DNA from: an uncultured Agromyces sp.
GTDB taxonomy: Bacteria; Actinomycetota; Actinomycetes; Actinomycetales; Microbacteriaceae
Assembly: GCA_913053875.1 (NCBI GenBank)
Contig: CAJXGN010000005.1
Coordinates: 186,001-250,000, forward strand
Direction of reading: 5' to 3'
Length of the DNA: 64,000 nucleotides
In this document: positions 30,453 to 40,791 of the stretch, one piece after another
How the letters are laid out: each line of letters opens with the position of its first letter
Position numbering within the stretch: position 1 is the first letter of the stretch
Made by a program: the position numbers and the translations under genes
Notes under the pieces: model-generated
What the model saw: the letters and a program-made list of their open reading frames with translations, nothing else
Told to the model about the DNA's origin: nothing
Database searches by the model: none

Positions 30453-31325
30453 CTAGTGCGGCCCACCGTCGGCGAACCCGGCGGGCCCCGCCGCACGGGC
30501 GGCCCCGGCCGGCAGCACGGGTGCCGGGTAGGGACGCTTGGGGGCGCGCCCGTCGCCGCTGGAGATGCGCCGCATGCGTCGCCCGATCCACGGCAGGGCG
30601 TGCACGACGAACCAGCGCGGGAGCGACATCGGCGTCTGCTGGGGGAGCGGCACGGGCTCGGTGACCGGCGACGGCCCCGGCCCGGGCATCCGCTCGGACG
30701 GCTCGGACGACTCGGCGTACGGCACGCCCAGCGAGTGGGACGCGCGGCGCGCGAGCACCCGGTGGCCGGCGGTGCTGAGGTGCACGCGGTCCTCGGCCCA
30801 CATCGAGGGTTGCTGGAACTCGGACGTGCCCCAGACGTCGAGCACCGCGGCGCCGTGGCGGCGCGCGATCGTCCAGACGTGGGCGTTGAACACGGCCGCA
30901 CGCCCGCGGAACGGCCGCAGGAAGAACGCGAACTGCGGGTCGAAGCAGTTCGCGAGCAGCACGCTGGCACCGCCCCGCCGGAGCCGCATCACGACGTCCT
31001 CCAGCTCGGCTGCGACCGTGTCGGGGTCGGCGGTGGGGCTCATCAGGTCGTTGCCGCCGATCATGACCGAGACCAGGTCGGCCTCGACCTCGATCGCCCG
31101 AGGCACCTGGCTGCGGGCGGCGTCGCCGATGCGACTGCCGCGCAGGGCGAGGTTGGCGAACTCGAACCGTTCGCCGGCGAGGCGGGCGTGCCCGTCGAGG
31201 ATGATCGCCAGGCGGTCGGCCCACCCCAGCCACTCGTCCTCGCCGCGGCTCCCCGCCGGATCGCCGAGTCCCTCGGTGAGGGAGTCTCCGATCGCCACGT
31301 AGCGGTGCCAGCTGTGCGTCTCCAC
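30453..31325 (-). CDS. SGNH/GDSL hydrolase
   Basis: 290 residues. An esterase or acyl-hydrolase of the SGNH type: AIGDSLTEG (nucleophile Ser), LALRGSRIG (block II Gly), [11 protein letters not shown] (block III Asn) and [10 protein letters not shown] (Asp...His). Residues beyond about 205 are Pro-rich then basic. It has no signal peptide, so it is probably cytoplasmic. Starts with GTG. Physiological substrate not predictable. It ends 10 nt before orn on the same strand. Confidence 0.9.
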   Translation of the reverse strand: METHSWHRYVAIGDSLTEGLGDPAGSRGEDEWLGWADRLAIILDGHARLAGERFEFANLALRGSRIGDAARSQVPRAIEVEADLVSVMIGGNDLMSPTADPDTVAAELEDVVMRLRRGGASVLLANCFDPQFAFFLRPFRGRAAVFNAHVWTIARRHGAAVLDVWGTSEFQQPSMWAEDRVHLSTAGHRVLARRASHSLGVPYAESSEPSERMPGPGPSPVTEPVPLPQQTPMSLPRWFVVHALPWIGRRMRRISSGDGRAPKRPYPAPVLPAGAARAAGPAGFADGGPH

Positions 31326-31435
31326 GTCGCCATGCTCGCGCGGGCGGGTGACCTGCGGGTGACGCGCCGACGCCCGCTTCCGAAGGTTCCCGGAGCGTTC
31401 GGCCGGCGTACACCGGAGCGTCGGGTCCGCGGCGG

Positions 31436-31508
31436 TGCCCCCGGCAGGACTCGAACCTGCGACCGACAGATTAGAAGGCTGCTGCTCTATCCGCTGAGCT
31501 ACGGGGGC
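31436..31508 (-). tRNA. tRNA-Arg (TCT)
   Basis: Acceptor GCCCCCG pairs with CGGGGGC; D-arm TAGCTCAGCGGATAGAGC; anticodon loop CTTCTAA gives anticodon TCT; T-arm GCAGGTTCGAGTCCTGC. Discriminator A, no encoded CCA. Reads AGA, a rare codon in this GC-rich genome. The 110 bp between it and the SGNH hydrolase start hold nothing I can identify. Confidence 0.95.
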
Positions 31509-31562
31509 CGGCCCGTCAAGCCTACCGGGCGCCTCCGGTGCGACCGATCGGCGACGGATGCC

Positions 31563-32780
31563 TCACGCGACCGTCGGCACGTAGTCGTCGTCGGGCCCCG
31601 TGGTCGGTGCGTCCGACGACCTCCGCCGCAGCCACAGCGCGAGCAGCGGGAAGATCAGCACCGAGAGCATGCCCGCGCCGACGAGGGCGGCCGCCACCTC
31701 GCTGCCGAGGTCGCCCTGGTCGACGCCGATCGCGGTGACGGCGACGATGATCGGCAGGCCGGTGGCGCCGTAGAGCACCATCGCGCCGCGGTCGAGCCGG
31801 TTCGCGCCGCGCGGCAGCGAGAGCAGGCTCGGCAGCCCGCGCAGCAGGAGCAGGGCGAGGAGGAAGATCGGCACGAGCGCGAGCGCCGTGGGCGACGCGA
31901 GCAGCGCGTCGAGGTCGAACGTGACGCCGGTGTAGATGAAGAACACGGGCACGAACACGCCGAACGCCACCGCGTCGATCTTCGATCCGATGACCTTCGA
32001 CTGGGCCTCGTCGGAGCCGTTCATCAGGAGCCGGTAGAGCACGCCCGCCGTGAAGGCGCCGAGGAGCATGTCGAGCCCGAGCACCACGCTGATGCCGACG
32101 AGCGTGATCGTGACGATCATGAACAGGCGCACCGCGAACTGGCCGCTCGTGTGCAGGGTCGCGGTGACGAGTCGCTCGAACTCCGCGCCCACGCCGCGCG
32201 CGGCGCCCCAGATCGCGAGGCCCGCGATCACGGCGAAGCCCAGCAGCACGAGCGAGGCCTGGACAGGCGAGCGCCCGCTCAGGAACAGCGAGATCGCGAT
32301 GAGCGGCGCGAACTCGCCGACCGCGCCGACCGCCGTCACCGCGATGCCGAACGGCGAACGCAGATCGCCGGCGTCGCGCAGCATCGGCATGATCGTGCCG
32401 AGCGCGGTCGACGTGAGCGCGATCGCGATGAAGACGGCGGCGCCGGCGTGCGGCGCGAGCAGGAAGCTGAGCCCCAGGGCCGCCCCGAGGGACACGAGCC
32501 AGCCGGCGAGCGCAGTGGTGAGCGGGCGCCCGCGGAGCTCGCGGAAGTCGATCTCCGCGCCGGCGAGGAAGAACAGCATCGCGAGCCCGAAGTTCGCGAT
32601 CAACTCGGTGTGCTCGTCGGAGGTGACCCAGCCGAGCGCATCGGGCCCGACGGCGATGCCGAGCACGATCTCGAAGACGACGACGGGAATCGCGAGCCAG
32701 GTGCCGATGAGTCGGGCGAGCAGCGGGGCGAGCACGCCCACGGCGACGATGATCACCAGGTTGCCGATCGTGGCCTCCAC
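31563..32780 (-). CDS. Cation:proton antiporter (CPA2-like)
   Basis: About 405 residues with 11-13 membrane segments and the Na+/H+ exchanger fold; FFLAGAEIDFRELRG and GTIMPMLRDAGDL are typical of CPA2/KefB-type carriers. No C-terminal TrkA-N domain is attached. GTG 32780 is chosen because GGGGAGGGA lies 9 nt upstream. A -10-like TAGCAT (about 32833, minus) gives a leader of about 45 nt. Divergent from nadE. The ion (K+ or Na+) cannot be told from sequence. Confidence 0.9.
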   Translation of the reverse strand: MEATIGNLVIIVAVGVLAPLLARLIGTWLAIPVVVFEIVLGIAVGPDALGWVTSDEHTELIANFGLAMLFFLAGAEIDFRELRGRPLTTALAGWLVSLGAALGLSFLLAPHAGAAVFIAIALTSTALGTIMPMLRDAGDLRSPFGIAVTAVGAVGEFAPLIAISLFLSGRSPVQASLVLLGFAVIAGLAIWGAARGVGAEFERLVTATLHTSGQFAVRLFMIVTITLVGISVVLGLDMLLGAFTAGVLYRLLMNGSDEAQSKVIGSKIDAVAFGVFVPVFFIYTGVTFDLDALLASPTALALVPIFLLALLLLRGLPSLLSLPRGANRLDRGAMVLYGATGLPIIVAVTAIGVDQGDLGSEVAAALVGAGMLSVLIFPLLALWLRRRSSDAPTTGPDDDYVPTVA

Positions 32781-32902
32781 GGCACGTCCCTCCCCGAGCA
32801 CGCCTGCGCCGACCGCTCCGGCGTCGATCGCGATGCTACCGGAGCGCCCGTGTCGCCTCGCTCCGTTTCCTGCCGGTAACACGTCGGCGCTAGCCTCGTG
32901 CC

Positions 32903-33724
32903 ATGCGCGAACTGCAGGCGAGGATCATCGCAGAGCTGAACGTGAAGCCCACCATCGAGCCCGCCGCGGAGGTGCGTGCGAGGGTCGACTTCCTCAAGGA
33001 GTACCTGCGCGCCACGGGGGCGCACGGTTTCGTGCTCGGCATCAGCGGCGGCCAGGACTCGGCGTTGGCCGGGCGCCTGTGCCGCCTCGCGGTCGCGGAA
33101 CTGGCCGACGAGGGGCATCCGGCCCGCTTCGTGGCGGTGCGCCTGCCGTACGCGGTGCAGCACGACGAGGACGACGCGGCGTTCGCGCTCGAGTGGATCC
33201 AGCCGCAGGAGCAGCTCGCCTTCAACATCCAGCGCGGTGTCGACGGGCTCACCGCCGAGTACGCCGACGCGGCGGGAACGCCCCTGAGCGACCACGGCAA
33301 GGGCAACGTCAAGGCCCGCGCGCGCATGGTCGCCCAGTACGCGATCGCGGGTGAGGACGCGATGCTCGTGGTCGGCACCGACCACGCGGCCGAGGCGGTC
33401 ACGGGCTTCTTCACGAAGTACGGCGACGGCGGCGCCGACATCCTCCCGCTCACCGGCCTCACCAAGCGCCAGGGCCGGGCGGTGCTGGCCCATCTGGGCG
33501 CGCCCGAGCGGATCTACCTGAAGACCCCGACGGCCGACCTGCTCGACCACGACCCGGGGCAGGCCGACGAGGCGAACCTCGGGCTCGCCTACGCCGATCT
33601 CGACGCGTTCCTCGAGGGCGAGGAGATCGACGCGGGCACGGCCGAACTCATCGAGGCGCGCTACCTCGCGACCGAGCACAAGCGCCAGGTGCCCGTGTCG
33701 ATGTTCGACGAGTGGTGGCGCTGA
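32903..33724 (+). CDS. nadE: Ammonia-dependent NAD+ synthetase
   Basis: 273 residues, matching the single-domain NadE. Amidates nicotinate adenine dinucleotide to NAD+. Motifs: [14 protein letters not shown] (ATP-pyrophosphatase P-loop), [20 protein letters not shown], and [17 protein letters not shown]. No nitrilase domain, so it uses free ammonia or another glutaminase. The ATG at 32903 is 7 nt after TAGCCT (32891-32896), so leaderless. Confidence 0.97.
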   Translation: MRELQARIIAELNVKPTIEPAAEVRARVDFLKEYLRATGAHGFVLGISGGQDSALAGRLCRLAVAELADEGHPARFVAVRLPYAVQHDEDDAAFALEWIQPQEQLAFNIQRGVDGLTAEYADAAGTPLSDHGKGNVKARARMVAQYAIAGEDAMLVVGTDHAAEAVTGFFTKYGDGGADILPLTGLTKRQGRAVLAHLGAPERIYLKTPTADLLDHDPGQADEANLGLAYADLDAFLEGEEIDAGTAELIEARYLATEHKRQVPVSMFDEWWR

Positions 33725-33745
33725 CCGCTACCGCGGGTCCGCGCG

Positions 33746-34459
33746 TCAGCGCGAGACGGGCGTGGTGTCCGTCGGCGTCGCGTCCTGACGCGGCTGGGGC
33801 GCACCGACGCTGAACGGGCGCTCCTCGGCGGGCGTCTCGGCTGCGGGCGACGCCGGCTCGGTGGCATCCGTCGCCCGGCCCGCCTGCGTGTCGGCGTACC
33901 GCTCGTGGTGCTGGCGGGCGACCCACTCGTCCTGCTGGTCGACCGCGGCCTGCTCGGGCGTCGTGTCCTGCGTGCGCCAGCGCTCGAGGTCGGCCTGGAA
34001 CTGCCGGCGCATGCGACCCGGGTGACGCTGCCACGCCACCATGCGGTCGCGGAACTCGCCCACCGCCGGGTCGAGCTGGTAGCCGAACGTCGCCGAGGCG
34101 CGCTTGAGCTCCTGCAGCTGGTGCGACGCCCAGTTCGCGGCGACGTCGGCGCCCTTCACGGGCAGCAGGCGCAGTCGCACGTCGGCGAGGCCCACCGCGC
34201 GATCGGAGAGCACCTGCTCCTGCGGGGTCAGGGAGTTCCAGACGGATGCCTCGGTGGCGGCGTCCACCAACGCGGCGACCGCCGACGAGCGCAGCTCGCG
34301 CTCCTGCCGGGTGACGAGGCCGCGTACCGCCGACCGGGCGATCCAGGCCGCGAGCAGCCCGGAGGCGAGCACCGCGAGGAAGAGCACGCCGGCCGTGAAG
34401 AGCACGGGCAGCGTCTCGGGGTCGAAGAGCCAATCCGTGAACGCGTTCCACCACTGCAT
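33746..34459 (-). CDS. Single-span membrane protein with cytoplasmic helical domain
   Basis: 237 residues, not recognised. A membrane segment (about 16-42, VLFTAGVLFLAVLASGLLAAWIA) is followed by a largely helical charged domain and a Pro/Thr/Ala-rich disordered end. The ATG at 34459 (MQWWNAFTDW) lies 7 nt from TACCCT (34466-34471, minus), so it appears leaderless; an in-frame ATG further upstream is less likely. Converges with nadE. Function unknown. Confidence 0.75.
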   Translation of the reverse strand: MQWWNAFTDWLFDPETLPVLFTAGVLFLAVLASGLLAAWIARSAVRGLVTRQERELRSSAVAALVDAATEASVWNSLTPQEQVLSDRAVGLADVRLRLLPVKGADVAANWASHQLQELKRASATFGYQLDPAVGEFRDRMVAWQRHPGRMRRQFQADLERWRTQDTTPEQAAVDQQDEWVARQHHERYADTQAGRATDATEPASPAAETPAEERPFSVGAPQPRQDATPTDTTPVSR

Positions 34460-34572
34460 GCCCGCAGGGTACGACGCCGTCGCACGCACGCGCGGAAGGC
34501 GCGCCCGGGGAGCGAGGACCGCTCAGGTCCGGGTGAACGGGTTGGATGCCCCGGGGCGCCGCGTGCGCCCGG

Positions 34573-35577
34573 TCAGCCGAGTCGCGTGCCGTGGGCCGCG
34601 AAGGGCTCGATCGCGGCGATCTCCTCGTCGGTGAGCGCCGGCGCGTCGAGCGCGGCGAGGTTCTGCTCGAGCTGTGCGACGCTCGACGCGCCGATGAGCG
34701 CGCTCGTCACGGTCGGCACCCGCAGCACCCAGCTCAGCGCGAGTTGCGCGATCGACTGGCCGCGGGTGTCGGCGATCTCGCGGAGTCCGCGCACGCGGTC
34801 GAGGTACTCCGAGCTGATCTGCTCCGACGACAGGAAGCGGCTGGTCGCCGCGCGGGAGTCGCTCGGGATGCCGTCGAGGTAGCGGTCGGTGAGCATGCCC
34901 TGCGCGAGGGGCGAGAACACGATCGCGCCGGTGCCGAGCTCGTCGAGGGCGTCGAAGAGGCCCTCCTCGGGCGTGCGGTCGAACATGGAGTACCGGGGCT
35001 GGTGGATGAGCAGCGGCACGCCCAGGTCGGCGAGCGCGGCCTGCGCGGCGCGGGTCTGCTCGGGGTCGTAGTTCGAGATGCCGACGTAGAGCGCCTTGCC
35101 CTGCGCGACGGCCGACGCGAGCGCGCCCATCGTCTCCTCGATGGGGGTGTCGGGGTCGGGGCGGTGCGAGTAGAAGACGTCGACGTAGTCGAGGCCGAGC
35201 CGGGTGAGGCTCTGGTCGAGCGAGGTGAGCAGGTACTTGCGCGACCCCCACTCGCCGTACGGGCCCGGCCACATGTCGTAGCCGGCCTTGCTCGAGACGA
35301 TCAGCTCGTCGCGGTACGGCTTCAGGTCGGTCGCGAGCAGCCGGCCGAAGTGCTCCTCGGCGCTGCCGGGCGGCGGGCCGTAGTTGTTCGCGAGGTCGAA
35401 GTGCGTGACGCCGAGGTCGAACGCGCGCCGCACGATCGCGCGCTGGGTGTCGAGCCCCCGCTCGTCGCCGAAGTTGTGCCAGAGCCCCAGCGAGAGGCCG
35501 GGCAGGCGCAGTCCGCTGCGGCCCACGCGTCGGTAGTCCATCGAGTCGTATCGGGTGTCGTCGGCGACGTAGTCCAT
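34573..35577 (-). CDS. Aldo/keto reductase, GprA/YghZ-like
   Basis: 334 residues. NADPH-dependent (beta/alpha)8 reductase of the AKR14-like group that reduces L-glyceraldehyde-3-phosphate and detoxifies methylglyoxal in E. coli. Seen: FDLANNYGPPPGSAEEHFGR (catalytic Asp and Tyr), SSKAGYDMWPGPYGEWGSRK (Lys), VDVFYSHRPDP (His), and IGASSVAQLEQNL at the cofactor site. The ATG follows TAGAGT (35585-35590, minus) by 8 nt. Confidence 0.92.
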   Translation of the reverse strand: MDYVADDTRYDSMDYRRVGRSGLRLPGLSLGLWHNFGDERGLDTQRAIVRRAFDLGVTHFDLANNYGPPPGSAEEHFGRLLATDLKPYRDELIVSSKAGYDMWPGPYGEWGSRKYLLTSLDQSLTRLGLDYVDVFYSHRPDPDTPIEETMGALASAVAQGKALYVGISNYDPEQTRAAQAALADLGVPLLIHQPRYSMFDRTPEEGLFDALDELGTGAIVFSPLAQGMLTDRYLDGIPSDSRAATSRFLSSEQISSEYLDRVRGLREIADTRGQSIAQLALSWVLRVPTVTSALIGASSVAQLEQNLAALDAPALTDEEIAAIEPFAAHGTRLG

Positions 35578-35697
35578 GCCCGCAACTCTACGGGCGCGAG
35601 GCGACACCGCTCCTCCACAGCACGCGGTCGACGAGCCGGGCGGATGCCCCGAGCTCGCGTCCGCACGTCGGGCGGCGCTGCGCCCAGACTCGTGGTC

Positions 35698-35765
35698 GCG
35701 ACGCCGGGGCGCGGGTCCATCCGGCACGAGCCCCGTGCCCCGGCGTCGCGGGCGGGCGCCCGCCC
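35698..35765. repeat. Nested inverted repeats upstream of ssbB
   Basis: A perfect 13-bp inverted repeat (GCGACGCCGGGGC, 35698-35710; partner 35737-35749) encloses a smaller GGCAC/GTGCC hairpin. It is followed directly by a perfect 16-bp palindrome GGGCGGGCGCCCGCCC (35750-35765), 39 bp before the ssbB ATG. The rest of the 227-bp gap (35578-35697) has no other feature. These could form strong leader hairpins or a DNA-level protein target. Confidence 0.7.
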
Positions 35766-35804
35766 GTCGCATCCGTCAACCCCGACCCAGTGGAGGAATC
35801 GACC

Positions 35805-36317
35805 ATGCACGACAGCATCACCCTCACCGGCACCATCGGCACCGAGCCCGAGCACCGAGTCATCTCGGGCGGCGTGGAGCTGACCACGTTCCGGCTCGCG
35901 ACCGGCGGCCGCCGCTTCGATCGCCAGACCCAGCAGTGGGTCGACGCCGAGGCGAACTGGTACACGGTCAGCGCGTTCCGCCGGCTCGCCGTGAACGCCG
36001 CGCACTCGCTCTCGCGCGGCGACCACGTCGTCGTCGCGGGCAAGCTCAAGGTGCGCTCGTGGGAGGCCGGCGACCGCAAGGGCATCGCGGTCGACGTCGA
36101 GGCCGACTCGATCGGCCACGACCTGCGCTGGGTGCGCACGGTCGCCGAGCGGCCGTCGCGGCCGGCCGATGAGTCCGACTCGTCGGCGCCCGGCGGCACC
36201 TCGGAGACGTCGAACGGCGCCGCAGGCGCGGTCTCCGGGGGCGACGGCTTCGTCCCGGCCGCCGACTGGGCCGGGCCGCTCACGACGGCCGCGTCGGAGT
36301 CGTCGGTCGTCGGCTGA
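35805..36317 (+). CDS. ssbB: Secondary single-stranded-DNA-binding protein SsbB
   Basis: 170 residues: an OB fold (about 1-115, MHDSITLTGTIGTEPEHR...VSAFRRLAVNAAHSLSRGDHV) and a Ser/Ala/Gly-rich tail. The tail ends ESSVVG, lacking the DDDIPF-type acidic tip used for partner binding, so this is the paralogous SsbB rather than the replicative SSB. ATG 35805 follows TGGAGGAATCG. Being next to ettA matches the mycobacterial ssbB-ettA neighbourhood (Rv2478c-Rv2477c, from memory). Confidence 0.9.
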   Translation: MHDSITLTGTIGTEPEHRVISGGVELTTFRLATGGRRFDRQTQQWVDAEANWYTVSAFRRLAVNAAHSLSRGDHVVVAGKLKVRSWEAGDRKGIAVDVEADSIGHDLRWVRTVAERPSRPADESDSSAPGGTSETSNGAAGAVSGGDGFVPAADWAGPLTTAASESSVVG

Positions 36318-36359
36318 GCCCGTTCGCCCGCGGAGCATCGTGGGTCGCGTCGGCGTGGG

Positions 36360-36490
36360 TAGGCTTGGGGGAGCGCCGTGCGGCGCGGGCACCGCCCGCG
36401 CGCACGGCATCCGAGACGTGGCGGTCGTTCGAGACCGCAGGGGTCCGCGCTCGCGGGCCCGGCCCACGACCCAAGAGGAGAATCACCCCG
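36360..36490 (+). promoter_or_regulatory. ettA promoter and structured 5' leader
   Basis: TAGGCT (36360-36365) places transcription start near 36372, giving a leader of about 119 nt. It contains a perfect 8-bp stem GCGCGGGC-acc-GCCCGCGC (36383-36401, extendable by GTGC/GCAC) and a 6-bp stem GCGGTC-gttcga-GACCGC (36421-36438), then the AGAGGAGA ribosome site before GTG 36491. Confidence 0.5.
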
Positions 36491-38173
<1,683 letters not shown>

Positions 38174-38175
38174 TC

Positions 38176-38655
38176 GTGCGGCTGCACGTGCCCATCCGAC
38201 TGCGCTGGTCGGATCTCGACGCGTACGGTCACGTCAACAACGCCGAGATGCTGCGCCTCCTCGAGGAGGCGCGCATCGAGGCGTTCTGGGTCAGCCACGA
38301 CGCCCGAGACGCGGCGGTCGGCGCCTCGACGGCCGTCATCGACGGGCGGCCGGGCGCCGACACGATCACGCTCATCGCCCGCCAGGAGGTCGAGTACCTC
38401 GCGCCGGTGCCGTACCTGCGCGCACCGCTCGACGTCGAGCTCTGGATCGCCAACATGTCGGGTGCGCGTCTCGACGTCTGCTACGAGGTGTACGCGCCGC
38501 CCGAGAGCGAGCCGCGCACGCTGTTCGCGCGTGCCGCGACGACCATCGTGCTCGTCGACGCCGCGAGCGGTCGCCCGCGTCGTATCAGCGACCACGAGCA
38601 CGCCGCGTGGGCGCCCTACCAGGACGAGCCGCTGCGCTTCACCCGCCGCACCTGA
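38176..38655 (+). CDS. 4HBT-type acyl-CoA thioesterase
   Basis: 159 residues of hotdog fold. RLRWSDLDAYGHVNNAEMLRLLEEAR has the catalytic Asp (DLDAYGHVNN) of the 4-hydroxybenzoyl-CoA thioesterase/YbgC type. GTG 38176 begins 2 nt after ettA. The ettA-thioesterase pair is also found in mycobacteria (Rv2477c region). Substrate is unknown; probably an acyl-CoA or a cleared aromatic-CoA. Confidence 0.9.
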   Translation: MRLHVPIRLRWSDLDAYGHVNNAEMLRLLEEARIEAFWVSHDARDAAVGASTAVIDGRPGADTITLIARQEVEYLAPVPYLRAPLDVELWIANMSGARLDVCYEVYAPPESEPRTLFARAATTIVLVDAASGRPRRISDHEHAAWAPYQDEPLRFTRRT

Positions 38656-38670
38656 CCCGTCCGCCATCGA

Positions 38671-38725
38671 CCGAGTACGCGAATGGCGGGAATCCACGCA
38701 GGAATCCCGCCATCTGCGTACTCGG
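38671..38725. repeat. 55-bp palindromic element between convergent genes
   Basis: Outer arms CCGAGTACGC (38671-38680) and GCGTACTCGG (38716-38725) pair perfectly. After a 2-bp mismatch, ATGGCGGGA (38683-38691) pairs with TCCCGCCAT (38705-38713), and TCC/GGA closes a 5-nt loop. It lies between the thioesterase stop and the stop of the minus-strand DUF2231 gene. It may serve as a bidirectional terminator or be a mobile REP-like element. Confidence 0.8.
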
Positions 38726-38735
38726 CGGCGCGGAC

Positions 38736-39242
38736 CTACTCGAGCGGGTCCTCGCTGAAGGAGCCCTCCCAGACGGCGCGCGAGCCCGACTCGCCGATGA
38801 GCACGGTGGCGACGGTCGCGCCCGTGCCGACGGCGACCGCGAGCACGGTGCCGACGATGCCGACGGTGAGGCGGATGCCACGGGACGGCGTCCGGCCACC
38901 GCGCTCGTGCGCTCGCGCCACGAGGTGCCATGCGGCCAGCAGCACCGCGACCCCCAGCAGCCCCCACGCCCACGCGAGCAGCGCGCCGCCGATCGCCGTG
39001 TGCTCCTGGATGAGCGGCGCCTCGGGCACGCGCTCCTCGAGCCACTGGCCGGCCGAGACCGCGTATGCCACGAGCCCGACGGTGCCGATCGCGACGACGA
39101 GCAGCGGAATCCACAGTGCCCGGCGCGCGGCGGGCCACGCGGCCGCGACGACGAGCCCGAGCGAGAGCACGGGCACCGCGATGACCACGGCGTGCACGAG
39201 CAGCACGTGCGCGGGCAGGCCCGCGATGACGAACGGGTCCAC
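38736..39242 (-). CDS. DUF2231-like membrane protein
   Basis: 168 residues, four membrane segments. It opens VDPFVIAGLPAHVLLVHAVV; the GLPxHxLLVHAVV start is the DUF2231 signature, a family of small membrane proteins next to redox or Rieske genes. The paired histidines in the first two helices could bind heme (inference). GTG 39242 starts 2 nt after the Rieske gene stop, so they form an operon. Confidence 0.8.
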   Translation of the reverse strand: MDPFVIAGLPAHVLLVHAVVIAVPVLSLGLVVAAAWPAARRALWIPLLVVAIGTVGLVAYAVSAGQWLEERVPEAPLIQEHTAIGGALLAWAWGLLGVAVLLAAWHLVARAHERGGRTPSRGIRLTVGIVGTVLAVAVGTGATVATVLIGESGSRAVWEGSFSEDPLE

Positions 39243-39244
39243 GC

Positions 39245-39712
39245 TCAGCCCGCGACCACGTCGTCGCCGTCGACGGTCACGGCGACCGACTCGAGCGGCT
39301 GGAGCGCGGGCCCGTTGAGCACGTCGCCGGTGGCGACGTCGAAGCGCGACCCGTGGCAGGGGCAGTTGAATTCGGATGCCTCGACGGCGACCACGCACTG
39401 CTGGTGCGTGCAGATCGCGCTGAACGCCACGACCTCGCCCGCGGTCGGCTGCGCGAGCAGCACCGGATCGCTGCCGATGCTCGCGGAGATCGCCCCGCCG
39501 ACGGGGATGTCGGAGACCGACGCGATCACGGTGCCGGCGGCGGCGCCCGAGTCGGTGCCCGCGTCGCCCGAGCCAGACGTGTCGTCGGCGGAATCCGACC
39601 CCGAACTCGCATCGGACGGCGCGCAGCCGGCGAGCAACGCCGCACCGCCCGCGAGACCGCCTGCGCCGAACGTGAGCGCGGTCCTCCGTGTCAGTCGTGC
39701 CTCGTCACCCAT
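39245..39712 (-). CDS. Tat-exported Rieske [2Fe-2S] lipoprotein
   Basis: 155 residues. The N-terminus has TRRTALTFGAGGLAGGAA, a twin-arginine signal, followed by the lipobox LLAGC, then a Ser/Asp/Gly linker (about 40-65). The Rieske domain has CTHQQC and CPCHGS, supplying two Cys and two His for the cluster. Not attached to a bc1 complex here; it probably passes electrons to the co-transcribed DUF2231 protein or an oxidase. ATG 39712 follows GAGGAGG. Confidence 0.92.
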   Translation of the reverse strand: MGDEARLTRRTALTFGAGGLAGGAALLAGCAPSDASSGSDSADDTSGSGDAGTDSGAAAGTVIASVSDIPVGGAISASIGSDPVLLAQPTAGEVVAFSAICTHQQCVVAVEASEFNCPCHGSRFDVATGDVLNGPALQPLESVAVTVDGDDVVAG

Positions 39713-39826
39713 CGTGCCTCCTCGATCAGCGGTCGTGGGCGCCATTCTGCCGTGCGCGCACGCGGCGGCGCAGCGATACTCGGCGAGTGTCCAGCAATCC
39801 CATAGGCGCGGGGGTGATCGCCGGGC

Positions 39827-40705
39827 TCAGGCGCGCGCCGAGTCGGGCACGCGCACCATGCCCTCCTGCGCGACCGAGGCGACGAGCACCCCGGAGCGGT
39901 CGTAGATGCGGCCGGTCGACAACCCGCGCCCGCCGCCCGAGCTCGGCGACTCCTGCACGTACAGCAGCCAGTCGTCGACGCGCACGTCGCGGTGCCACCA
40001 CATGGCGTGGTCGAGGCTCGCGACCTTCACACCGGGGGTCGCCCAGGGCACACCGTGCCGCCGCAGCACCGGTTCGAGGATCGAGTAGTCGCTCACGTAG
40101 GCGAGCGCGGCCCGGTGCAGCTTCTGGTCGTCGCCGATGGTGCCGATCGCTCGCAGCCACACCGCCTGGTGCGGGACGTGGGGGCCCTCGACGGACAGGT
40201 AAATGGGCGACGGCACGTGCCGCATGTCGAAGGGCCGCTCGGTGGCCCAGTGCCGGGCGATCTCGTGGTCGAGTCCGTCGAGCACGTCGGCGGCGGTCGG
40301 CAGCGACTCGGGATCGGGGAGGTCCGCGGGCATGTCGATCTGGTGGCTGATGCCCTCGTCGACGTGCTGGAACGAGGCGATCATCGAGAGGATCGGCTGG
40401 CTCGACTGGTACGCCTGCGTGCGCCGGGTCGAGAACGAGCGGCCGTCGTGGATGCGGTCGACCGCGAAGGTGATGTGCTCGTTCACGTCGCCGGGGCGCA
40501 GGAAGTAGCCGTGCATCGAGTGCACGGGGCGATCGTCGGGCACCGTGTGCATGGCCGCGACGAGCGACTGGGCGAGCACCTGCCCGCCGAACACGCGGCC
40601 CCGCGGCATCCACTGCGACGGACCGGTGAAGATGTCCTCGTCGGTCCTCGCTCCCGTGTCGGTGAGGTCGAGCGTGCTGAGCAGCCCTTCGATCGGTCCG
40701 TTCAC
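39827..40705 (-). CDS. tesB: Acyl-CoA thioesterase II (TesB)
   Basis: 292 residues, double hotdog. Cleaves medium/long acyl-CoA. Family blocks: RVFGGQVLAQSLVAAMHTV, HSMHGYFLRPGD, and the C-terminal SLDHAMWWHRDVRVDDWLLY, with the catalytic Asp in SLDHAMWWH. GTG 40705 follows CGGAGGAC. The 114 bp between this gene and the Rieske start show no clear feature. Confidence 0.94.
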   Translation of the reverse strand: MNGPIEGLLSTLDLTDTGARTDEDIFTGPSQWMPRGRVFGGQVLAQSLVAAMHTVPDDRPVHSMHGYFLRPGDVNEHITFAVDRIHDGRSFSTRRTQAYQSSQPILSMIASFQHVDEGISHQIDMPADLPDPESLPTAADVLDGLDHEIARHWATERPFDMRHVPSPIYLSVEGPHVPHQAVWLRAIGTIGDDQKLHRAALAYVSDYSILEPVLRRHGVPWATPGVKVASLDHAMWWHRDVRVDDWLLYVQESPSSGGGRGLSTGRIYDRSGVLVASVAQEGMVRVPDSARA

Positions 40706-40791
40706 GCGTCCTCCGGGTGTCGCTGTCGGGCGGTTCGCGCGGCCGGCTCCCAGCGGAGTCGCAGCAGCGCTCTCGGTAGTCTATTGAGCAG

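Noticed and set aside
31436..31508. C-U mismatch at the base of the anticodon stem of tRNA-Arg as a sign of a pseudogene
   Set aside because: The rest of the cloverleaf is intact and I recall the same mismatch in other actinobacterial tRNA-Arg(TCT) genes.
30345..32879. Long plus-strand open frame across tRNA-Arg and the antiporter
   Set aside because: It reads through a tRNA gene and opposite two recognisable proteins; composition is Arg/His/Pro-rich with no domain.
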